23,433 bases of DNA from JBCDAP01 sp038747915 (GTDB taxonomy: Bacteria; Planctomycetota; Phycisphaerae; Phycisphaerales; UBA1924): assembly GCA_038747915.1 (NCBI GenBank), contig JBCDJJ010000058.1:1-23433 (forward strand), written 5' to 3'. Below, piece after piece: positions 7,681-13,960 of the stretch. The notes beneath the pieces are model-generated. The model was not told the origin of the DNA. It worked only from the letters and a program-made list of their open reading frames with translations, and searched no databases. Within the stretch, counting starts at the first letter, position 1; every line of letters begins with the position of its first letter. The position numbers and the translations under genes were made by a program.

Positions 7681-7971
7681 ATGGACGACACGGATCCCAA
7701 CCTGATTCAAGACGCCGAAGGCGTAGTGAAGTGGTTCGACCAGAAGAAGGGTTTCGGGTTCATTGTGGGCCCGGAAGGTCAGGACATCTTCGTTCACTAC
7801 AGCCAGATCACCGGCGACGGGTACCGCGTGCTGCGCGATAACGCTCGTGTGAAGTACGACGCGGAGCGCGGCGACAAGGGCTGGCACGCCACGCGTGTCG
7901 ATCGGCTCGATCCAGAGGTCCGGGTCCGTGCGGTCAAGCCGGGCATCCGCAACCCGCGCCGGACCACCTGA
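7681..7971 (+). CDS. Cold-shock domain RNA-binding protein
   Basis: This 96-residue protein has one cold-shock domain, an OB-fold that binds single-stranded RNA or DNA and often melts mRNA structure. RNP1 is KGFGFI (23-28) and RNP2 is IFVHY (36-40); the start of the domain reads GVVKWFDQKKG. It differs from typical 65-70-residue Csp proteins in having a short acidic N-terminal lead (MDDTDPNLIQD) and a basic Arg/Pro tail of about 25 residues. The tail could add RNA affinity, which is inference. GGGAG lies very close to the ATG, so the ribosome site is weak. The histidine kinase starts 36 bases downstream. Confidence 0.95.
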   Translation: MDDTDPNLIQDAEGVVKWFDQKKGFGFIVGPEGQDIFVHYSQITGDGYRVLRDNARVKYDAERGDKGWHATRVDRLDPEVRVRAVKPGIRNPRRTT

Positions 7972-8007
7972 CCGCACCCCTCGGGCACCCGATGCCCACC
8001 AGATGAC

Positions 8008-8877
8008 ATGAGCGTTGTTCTCGGACTGGTCGCGGGTGTCGCACTTACCGGCGCGATCATCGGCCCCGTGGCGTGGATTACCGCGCGCCGCCGCGTCGCC
8101 TCGGTGCGAGACGCCGAGCGGCGGGCCCGCCGCTCCGAGCGGCTCGCCGAGATCGGTGCCATGACCGGCGGTCTTGCGCACGAGATCAAGAACCCGCTGT
8201 CCGCGATCGGTCTCAACGCCCAGCTCCTGGCCGAAGCCATCGACGATCTCGACACGATCGACGAGCCGGACCGGGTCCGCCTGAAGCGCCGGACCGACGG
8301 CTTGCGCCGCGAGACCGAGCGGCTCCGCGACACGCTGACCGAGTTCCTCACCTTCGCGGGCGAGGTCCGCCTGAGCCGCGCGCCGACCGATGTGAACGCG
8401 CTGGTCGACGAGCTCGCCGACTTCTTCGCCCCGCAGGCCGACCAGGCCGGCGTTCGCCTCCGCACCGAGTTCGACCCCGCCCGCCCGATCGCCACGATCG
8501 ACGGCCCCCACATCAAGCAGGCGCTGCTCAACCTCCTCATCAACGCGGTGCAGGTCATGGCCGCCGACGACACCGACCGCGCCAAGGAGCTCATCCTCCG
8601 GACAATCACCCGGCGCGAACGCGACCTTGACGTGGTCGAGATCCACGTCATCGACACCGGACCGGGCATCCCCGCGCAGGCTCGGGCGAACATCTTCGAC
8701 CCCTATTTCACCACCAAGCCCGGCGGCTCCGGCCTCGGGCTCCCGACCACACGCCGGCTCGTGGAGGAGCACACCGGCCACATCGATGTGCACTCCGACC
8801 CCGCAGCGGGCACCGACTTCGTGGTGGTGCTGCCCCTCGGGCCCGCTTCCGGCGAGCCACCGGGCACCGGGGCCTGA
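8008..8877 (+). CDS. Membrane-anchored sensor histidine kinase (NtrB-like HisKA/HATPase)
   Basis: The protein has 289 residues. One hydrophobic segment (about 3-25) anchors it, with almost no room for an extracytoplasmic sensor domain. A short Arg-rich linker leads to the H-box GLAHEIKNPLSAI with H58 as the phosphorylation site. The ATP-binding domain has the N-box LLNLLINAV, the G1 box DTGPGIP, the F-box FDPYFTTK and the G2 box GSGLGL. The H-box and FxxFFTTK-type pattern resemble the NtrB/PilS group. No response regulator is encoded in the window, so it is an orphan here. There is no clear Shine-Dalgarno. It lies between the cold-shock gene and the S41 protease on the same strand, and may be co-transcribed with them. 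Confidence 0.93.
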   Translation: MSVVLGLVAGVALTGAIIGPVAWITARRRVASVRDAERRARRSERLAEIGAMTGGLAHEIKNPLSAIGLNAQLLAEAIDDLDTIDEPDRVRLKRRTDGLRRETERLRDTLTEFLTFAGEVRLSRAPTDVNALVDELADFFAPQADQAGVRLRTEFDPARPIATIDGPHIKQALLNLLINAVQVMAADDTDRAKELILRTITRRERDLDVVEIHVIDTGPGIPAQARANIFDPYFTTKPGGSGLGLPTTRRLVEEHTGHIDVHSDPAAGTDFVVVLPLGPASGEPPGTGA

Positions 8878-8898
8878 AACCGCGGCCCCGCTCGTCCC

Positions 8899-8904
8899 TA
8901 CGAT
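8899..8904 (+). promoter_or_regulatory. Possible internal -10 box before the S41 protease
   Basis: TACGAT lies 28 bases before the GTG start, in the spacer after the kinase gene. The -35 region is poor, the best match being CTGAAA 19 bases upstream. It may allow separate expression of the protease. Confidence 0.25.
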
Positions 8905-8920
8905 CGTCAGTCACTCTGCG

Positions 8921-8926
8921 AAGGAG
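8921..8926 (+). promoter_or_regulatory. Ribosome binding site deciding the GTG start of the S41 protease
   Basis: AAGGAG lies six bases before GTG 8933-8935. The frame is open far upstream (to 8627, inside the kinase gene), so this site decides the start. Confidence 0.75.
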
Positions 8927-8932
8927 CGCCGC

Positions 8933-10768
8933 GTGCCGAGCCCGACCCCGCACCGTTCGTCTCGACTCCCGATCATCGTGCTCGTGGCCGCACTGGTGGC
9001 CCTGGGGGTCCGCCTCCCCCTGCTGGCAGCGGAGCGTGTCTCCCAGTACGCCGCCCTCGACCCGGTGAGCGATGTCATCCATCTGCTCAACGAGCACTAC
9101 TACGAAGACCCCGAGTTCGAGAGCGTCCGCGAGGGCGCCATCCGCGGCATGCTCGATGCGCTCAACGACCCCTACACCAGCTTCATCCCGACCGAGGATG
9201 TCGACGATTTCGAGAAGAACGTCGGCGGCCGCTTCGTGGGCATCGGCGCCCAGATCCGTTCGGAAGACGGCTTCGTGCGCATCGTCACGCCGATGCCCGA
9301 CAGCCCGGCCCTCCGCGCCGGCGTCGAGGCCGACGATGTCGTCGTCGCGGTCGACGGCGAGTCGGTCTACGACCTGCCCATCAACCGCGTCATCGATCGC
9401 CTGACCGGCGAACCCGGCACCGAGGTCATCGTCACCGTCGAGCGTATCGCCGAACGCGTGCCCGGTGGTGCCCGTGAGCCTTCGATCGACGCCGAGATCG
9501 TCTTTGAGCGGCCGAGTGATCTCGACGATCCGCAGAGCGACCCCGAGACCCTGACCGCGCCAGGGCCTCTTGAAGGCAAGGCCCGGCTCGATCTCCCGAT
9601 CATCCGCGCCGCGATCAGCACACCCACCGTGCTCGGGCTGCACCGATCCAACGGCGACTGGACCTACATGGTCGACCCCGAGCGGAAGATCGCCTACTTC
9701 CGGCTCAGGCAGTTCACGAGCGGCACGATCCGAGAGATCGAAGCCCTCGGCGCGACACTTGTGGACCACGGGCTGCGCGGTCTTATCCTCGACCTGCGAT
9801 TCAACTCGGGTGGCGCACTCCAGGCCGCGGTCAGGATGGCGGACATGTTCCTCGACGGCGGCGACATCGTCTCGGTCCGCGGACGCGGTGTGGCCGAGGA
9901 GAACTACGCCGCCCGGCCGAGCGGCATGCTGAGCGAGATCCCCATGGTCGTGCTCGTCAACGGAGAGTCGGCCTCAGCCTCGGAGATCGTCGCGGGCGCC
10001 CTCGCCGACAACGGCCGTGCGCTCATCGTCGGTGAACGCACCTTCGGTAAGGGACTCGTCCAGGGGCTCTACCGCCTGCCCTCCGGCATCGGCCAGCTCA
10101 AGATGACTCAGGCCCGCTACTACCTACCCTCCGGCCGCCTCATTCAGCGAGAGGACAACTCCACCGAGTGGGGTGTCGATCCCACCGAGGGCTTCTACGT
10201 GCCCATGACCGCGACCGAGTACCGGGACATGATCGAGGTGCAGCGGGAAGAAGAAATCATCCGCCCCGACAACGCCGAAACACCCGGCGACTGGGACGAC
10301 CCCCAGTGGATCCTCGATTATCTCAAAGACCCGCAGCTCGCGGTCGCGGTCGAGGCCATCCGCTCCAGGCTCGACTCCGGCGACTGGGGCACCCCCGAGT
10401 TCGCCGGCGAACTCGCTGAGGACGACGCGAGTGACACCCCGCTCCCGCGGGAGCTCGCGGCGCTCGAGCGCCAGCGCGACCGGCTGCTCCGCTCCGTCGA
10501 GCGGATCGACCAGCGCATCACCTCCATCTCGTCCGTCACCGCCGAGCGGATCGATACCGACCGCGATCTCTGGGACGACGAACTCGACCTCGTGGGCGGC
10601 ACGCTCACCGTCTTCAGCCCACAGGGCAACGAGGTGACCACGCTCACCATCACCGACGAGACGCTCGAGCGATGGCTCGCCGATGCGCCGGTCGAACCGC
10701 TCGGTGGCGATGAGGCATCAGAAGAAGAGATCACCGAGACCGAGCCCGCGGCCGACGCGTCACCCTGA
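8933..10768 (+). CDS. S41 carboxyl-terminal processing protease (CtpA/Prc family)
   Basis: This is a 611-residue envelope protease that cleaves proteins near their C-termini. A signal anchor covers about residues 11-33. An N-terminal helical part (VSDVIHLLNEHYYEDP) and a PDZ domain (about 99-165, GGRFVGIGAQI and later ALRAGVEADDVVVAVDG) precede the catalytic core. In the core, NGESASASEI places the Ser nucleophile at S348 and GERTFGKG the Lys at K373. Their 25-residue spacing is that of the CtpA Ser-Lys dyad. A C-terminal extension holds a predicted coiled coil (ELAALERQRDRLLRSVERI) and an acidic tail; its role is unknown. Start chosen from the AAGGAG site. tsaD follows after nine bases. Confidence 0.94.
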   Translation: MPSPTPHRSSRLPIIVLVAALVALGVRLPLLAAERVSQYAALDPVSDVIHLLNEHYYEDPEFESVREGAIRGMLDALNDPYTSFIPTEDVDDFEKNVGGRFVGIGAQIRSEDGFVRIVTPMPDSPALRAGVEADDVVVAVDGESVYDLPINRVIDRLTGEPGTEVIVTVERIAERVPGGAREPSIDAEIVFERPSDLDDPQSDPETLTAPGPLEGKARLDLPIIRAAISTPTVLGLHRSNGDWTYMVDPERKIAYFRLRQFTSGTIREIEALGATLVDHGLRGLILDLRFNSGGALQAAVRMADMFLDGGDIVSVRGRGVAEENYAARPSGMLSEIPMVVLVNGESASASEIVAGALADNGRALIVGERTFGKGLVQGLYRLPSGIGQLKMTQARYYLPSGRLIQREDNSTEWGVDPTEGFYVPMTATEYRDMIEVQREEEIIRPDNAETPGDWDDPQWILDYLKDPQLAVAVEAIRSRLDSGDWGTPEFAGELAEDDASDTPLPRELAALERQRDRLLRSVERIDQRITSISSVTAERIDTDRDLWDDELDLVGGTLTVFSPQGNEVTTLTITDETLERWLADAPVEPLGGDEASEEEITETEPAADASP

Positions 10769-10777
10769 GCCCTCGCT

Positions 10778-11845
10778 GTGCTCGTCCTCGGGATCGAATC
10801 GAGCTGCGACGAGACCGCCGCCAGCGTGGTCCGGCGTGATGGTACCCGGCCGGGTGTGTGCTCGAATGTGATCGCCTCTCAGGCGGAGCTGCACGCCGAG
10901 TACGCCGGTGTTGTTCCCGAGATCGCGTCTCGCGCACACGTCGAGCGCATCGTGCCGGTCATCCGCCGCGCACTGAGCGAGGCCGATGTCGCTGCGCACG
11001 ATCTAGACTTGATCGCCATCGGCAACCGGCCCGGTCTTATCGGTGCGCTGCTCGTCGGGCTCGCAGCAGCGAAGGCGATCGCATGGTCAACGAGCACACC
11101 GATCCTCGGCGTCGACCACATCCACGCGCACCTCACCGCGGGGCTGCTCGATGCGGACCACGATCATGCCGAGGTCTTCCCGGCGCTCGGCCTGGCGGCC
11201 TCGGGCGGTCACACCGCGATCTACCGCCTCGAGTCGCCCACCGAGATCGCGCGCCTCGGCGGCACCATCGACGATGCAGTCGGCGAGGCCTTCGACAAGG
11301 CCGCCACCATGCTCGGCCTCGGCTACCCCGGCGGACCGATCATCGATCAGCTCGCCACGCGCGGCGACCCGCGCGCCCACGACTTCCCCATCTCACGTCT
11401 CGACCGCGGCTCGCTCGACCTGTCCTTCTCCGGCCTCAAAACCGCGCTGCTCTACACCGTCCGCGGCACGCCCATGCCGGGCCCCGATGGCAAACCCGTG
11501 TTCCCGCGCGATCACACGAGCCTGCTCGGCGAGGAGATCGCCGACATCGCCGCGAGCTTCCAACGCGCCGCGGTTGAGGCGCTGCTTCTGAAACTCGAGC
11601 GGGCCGGTGCGGCGCACCCCGATGTGCGCGCGCTGCTGGTCGGCGGCGGCGTCTCAGCGAACTCGCTCCTGCGCGAACGCCTCGCCGAACTCGCCAACGA
11701 GCGAGCGATCGAACTCCGCCTGCCCGCGATGGCCTACTGCCTCGACAACGCAGCGATGATCGCGGGACACGCCCTACACCTGTGGGACGCGGGTGTTCGC
11801 GATGATCTGTCGCTTGCCGGTGCACCGACCGGAGCCACCGCCTGA
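10778..11845 (+). CDS. tsaD: tRNA N6-adenosine threonylcarbamoyltransferase
   Basis: TsaD transfers the threonylcarbamoyl group from threonylcarbamoyl-AMP to A37 of tRNAs that read ANN codons, working with TsaB and TsaE, which are not in this window. The protein has 355 residues, normal for the family. Visible signatures are the N-terminal GIESSCDETAASVV, the metal-binding histidines in HIHAH (114-118), AASGGHTAIY, GEAFDKAATMLGLGYPGGP, SFSGLKTAL and GGGVSANSLLR. It starts with GTG nine bases after the protease stop and has no strong Shine-Dalgarno, so translational coupling is likely. Its TGA stop overlaps the next ATG by one base. Confidence 0.97.
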   Translation: MLVLGIESSCDETAASVVRRDGTRPGVCSNVIASQAELHAEYAGVVPEIASRAHVERIVPVIRRALSEADVAAHDLDLIAIGNRPGLIGALLVGLAAAKAIAWSTSTPILGVDHIHAHLTAGLLDADHDHAEVFPALGLAASGGHTAIYRLESPTEIARLGGTIDDAVGEAFDKAATMLGLGYPGGPIIDQLATRGDPRAHDFPISRLDRGSLDLSFSGLKTALLYTVRGTPMPGPDGKPVFPRDHTSLLGEEIADIAASFQRAAVEALLLKLERAGAAHPDVRALLVGGGVSANSLLRERLAELANERAIELRLPAMAYCLDNAAMIAGHALHLWDAGVRDDLSLAGAPTGATA

Positions 11846-12435
11846 TGCCGCTGCCCTGGGAGGTCGGTCCCGAAGCGGTCGCGTGGACACACCCCGCGGC
11901 CATTGATGAGGAGAAGCTGCTCGCCCAGTGCCGCTTCGGCCAGTCCCGCACCGGCGGCCCGGGCGGCCAGAACCGCAACAAGGTCGAGACCGCGGTCGTC
12001 CTCGTGCATGAGCCGACGGGCCTCTCGGCGCAGGCCGGCGAGCGCCGCCACATGGGCGAGAACAAATCGCTCGCGCTCTTCCGTCTCCGTCTCACCCTCG
12101 CCACGCACCACCGCGGCGCCGTTGGCATCGGTCCCGTGGGCACCGAGCGGTGGCGCGCCCGCCTCAGGCGCCCGAAGCGCCGCCCGAGCGCCGATCCCCT
12201 CGCCCCGCGCGCCGCGAGCGCCACCATCGAAATCAACCCATCCCACAAGGACTACCCCGCCCTCCTTGCCGAGGCCATCGATGTGCTTGAAGCCGCGAAC
12301 TACGACCTGAAAACCGCGGCACTCCGCCTCGACGTGAGCGCGAGCCAGCTCATCAAGCTCATCAAGCACCACCCGCCCGCGCTCCACGCCGTCAACGAGG
12401 CACGAGCCAAGCGTGGCATGCACACGCTGAAATAG
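11845..12435 (+). CDS. Release-factor-like GGQ protein with HTH-like C-terminal tail
   Basis: This 196-residue protein carries the RF-1 peptidyl-hydrolysis domain: S-R-T-G-G-P-G-G-Q-N-R-N-K with GGQ at 40-42, followed by a V-x-L-V-H-x-P-T-G strand. It has no stop-codon recognition domain, so it resembles ArfB/YaeJ or RF-H-type rescue factors more than RF1/RF2. Unlike ArfB, the basic stretch (RWRARLRRPKRRP, about 102-114) is internal. It is followed by a 60-residue C-terminal domain whose residues 152-175 (YDLKTAALRLDVSASQLIKL) look like a Fis-type helix-turn-helix. Peptidyl-tRNA hydrolysis on stalled ribosomes is inferred from the GGQ motif only. The ATG overlaps the tsaD stop by one base, so it is coupled to tRNA modification. 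The stop is TAG. Confidence 0.85.
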   Translation: MPLPWEVGPEAVAWTHPAAIDEEKLLAQCRFGQSRTGGPGGQNRNKVETAVVLVHEPTGLSAQAGERRHMGENKSLALFRLRLTLATHHRGAVGIGPVGTERWRARLRRPKRRPSADPLAPRAASATIEINPSHKDYPALLAEAIDVLEAANYDLKTAALRLDVSASQLIKLIKHHPPALHAVNEARAKRGMHTLK

Positions 12436-12453
12436 ACCCACGCCGCGGACGCC

Positions 12454-12476
12454 GACCCTGAGCCACGCAAAGGGTC
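12454..12476. terminator. Possible terminator between convergent genes
   Basis: A 6-bp stem (GACCCT 12454-12459 with AGGGTC 12471-12476) and an 11-base loop lie in the 63-base spacer between the GGQ gene and cinA. It is followed by two and a half copies of an 8-base unit GTCTGACG (12478-12497). No T-run is present, so the call is weak. Confidence 0.25.
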
Positions 12477-12498
12477 TGTCTGACGGTCTGACGGTCTC

Positions 12499-13839
12499 TC
12501 AGTCGCGCTGCCAGATCGTCCGAGCAAGCCCCACCCCCCGAAGACGGAACACGAGCATCCCCAGCGCGCTCAAACACGCCCGCTCACGAACCCGCTCCCG
12601 ATCCCCCGGAAACCGAAACCGCCGCACATCCACCGCGTACCCCGATTCTCCCGATGCGAGCGCGATGCACACCGTCCCGACCGGCTTCTCCTCGCTCCCG
12701 CCACCCGGCCCCGCGATCCCGGTGATCGACAGCGCATGCGACGCACCCGGTGTCCGCTCGAGCCCGCCCACCGCGAGCGCCTCCGCCACCGCCTCGCTCA
12801 CGGCGCCGTGCCGCTCGATGAGCTCCATAGGCACACCCGCCGCTGCGGTCTTCATCGCGTTCGAGTACGTGATCGCCCCACCCGCCACCGCACCAGACGA
12901 TCCCGGCACCGCCGTCACCATCGCCCCGAGCATCCCGCCCGTGCAGCTCTCCATCACGGCCACCATCTCGCCGCGCGAGCTCAGCAACTCCACCGCGCGC
13001 TCGGCGAGCCCCGCGCCGTCTTCCGCGAAGATTAGGTCGCCGAACATCTTGCGCACCGATGCCGCATCGACGTCAACGGCATGCCGCATCGCCGCGCCAT
13101 CCCCTTCCCCCCGAACACGGATCGTGATCACACCGCTCGATGCCGTCGTGCCGATCAGCGGGTTGCGGTCACGATCCATCAGCGCGCCGAGCCGCCCCGC
13201 GACATCCGACTCGCCCATCCCGTACAGGTGCAGCAGCTTGGTCACCACCGCCCGGTTCGCCGGCGGCCGCACCTCGGGCTCAACGAGCCGCTCCCACATC
13301 GCCCGCATCTCAAAGGGCGGTCCCGGCAGGCAGTACACATCGCTCGCCCGCCCATCCTTCGGCCGCACCGTCGCTGCAAGACCCGGCGCTGTCCCGCGGT
13401 CGTTCTCGATCAGCCGCCCGCTCGCCGGCCGCAGCGCCTGACGCCGATTGTTCTCGTTAAGGGTCCGTCCGAGCCGCTTCGCGATCGCCTCAAGCCATCG
13501 AACGCCGAGTTCGTCTTCAACGAGCGGCTCGCCCAGCACCGCACCGAGCGCATCGCGCGTCAGGTCGTCGGCGGTCGGTCCAAGCCCACCCGTGACCACC
13601 ACGAGCGGCACTGCCTCGCACAACGCGCCCAGCCCTTCTGTGAGCGCCTCGAGATCATCCGGCAGCGTGCGGTGCTCGACGATCCGGATGCCGAGATCGG
13701 TGAGACGCTCGCTCAGCCACTTGGTGTTCGTATCGAGCGACTGCCCGATCGCCAGTTCATCCCCGACCGAGAGGATCACCGCCCGGTCGTGCGCTGCTGC
13801 GGGCAGATCGTGCGTCTGGATGGGAATGGGATTCGTCAT
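12499..13839 (-). CDS. cinA: CinA-like protein (MoCF-like domain plus NMN amidohydrolase domain)
   Basis: This 446-residue two-domain protein has an N-terminal MoCF/COG1058 domain with SVGDELAIGQSLDTN, TGGLGPTADDLTRDA and CLPGPPFEM. The family hydrolyses ADP-ribose in some members. The C-terminal CinA/PncC domain shows ESCTGGMLGAM, Y-S-N-A-M-K and GIAGPGGGSEEKPVGTV; this domain deamidates nicotinamide mononucleotide in pyridine nucleotide recycling. The full-length arrangement is normal. The ATG at 13839 is chosen; a GTG at 13854 lies at the edge of a palindromic element and has no ribosome site, and the ATG itself has only GGTG upstream. It lies 121 bases downstream of yidC on the same strand. 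Confidence 0.94.
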   Translation of the reverse strand: MTNPIPIQTHDLPAAAHDRAVILSVGDELAIGQSLDTNTKWLSERLTDLGIRIVEHRTLPDDLEALTEGLGALCEAVPLVVVTGGLGPTADDLTRDALGAVLGEPLVEDELGVRWLEAIAKRLGRTLNENNRRQALRPASGRLIENDRGTAPGLAATVRPKDGRASDVYCLPGPPFEMRAMWERLVEPEVRPPANRAVVTKLLHLYGMGESDVAGRLGALMDRDRNPLIGTTASSGVITIRVRGEGDGAAMRHAVDVDAASVRKMFGDLIFAEDGAGLAERAVELLSSRGEMVAVMESCTGGMLGAMVTAVPGSSGAVAGGAITYSNAMKTAAAGVPMELIERHGAVSEAVAEALAVGGLERTPGASHALSITGIAGPGGGSEEKPVGTVCIALASGESGYAVDVRRFRFPGDRERVRERACLSALGMLVFRLRGVGLARTIWQRD

Positions 13840-13854
13840 CAAAGCACCGAGCAC

Positions 13855-13948
13855 CGGTGGTGGGAGCGTCCCGCTCCCACGGCCGCATCAGTGGCGGCTC
13901 GTCAGTCTTGGGACCGGTGTTCGTGAAAGCAGGATGCTCCCACCACCG
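13855..13948. repeat. Inverted-repeat element between yidC and cinA (BIME/MITE-like)
   Basis: Perfect 13-base terminal inverted repeats (CGGTGGTGGGAGC at 13855-13867 and its complement at 13936-13948) bound a 94-base unit. Inside are a perfect 9-bp hairpin with a three-base loop (13860-13868 with 13872-13880) and a 5-bp hairpin (13882-13886 with 13894-13898). No target-site duplication or coding sequence is seen. Only one copy is in the window, so calling it a repeat rests on its structure. Confidence 0.55.
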
Positions 13949-13960
13949 AACGCGACCTTC

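Noticed and set aside
8901..8917. Shared 11-mer CAGTCACTCTG near the S41 protease (8908-8918) and dnaG (19175-19185) promoter candidates
   Set aside because: It has only two occurrences at different spacings from the -10 boxes, so it may be chance; I would need a genome-wide count.
12478..12497. Tandem 8-base units as a CRISPR or VNTR locus
   Set aside because: There are only two and a half copies without spacers; it is simply a microrepeat in a short convergent spacer.
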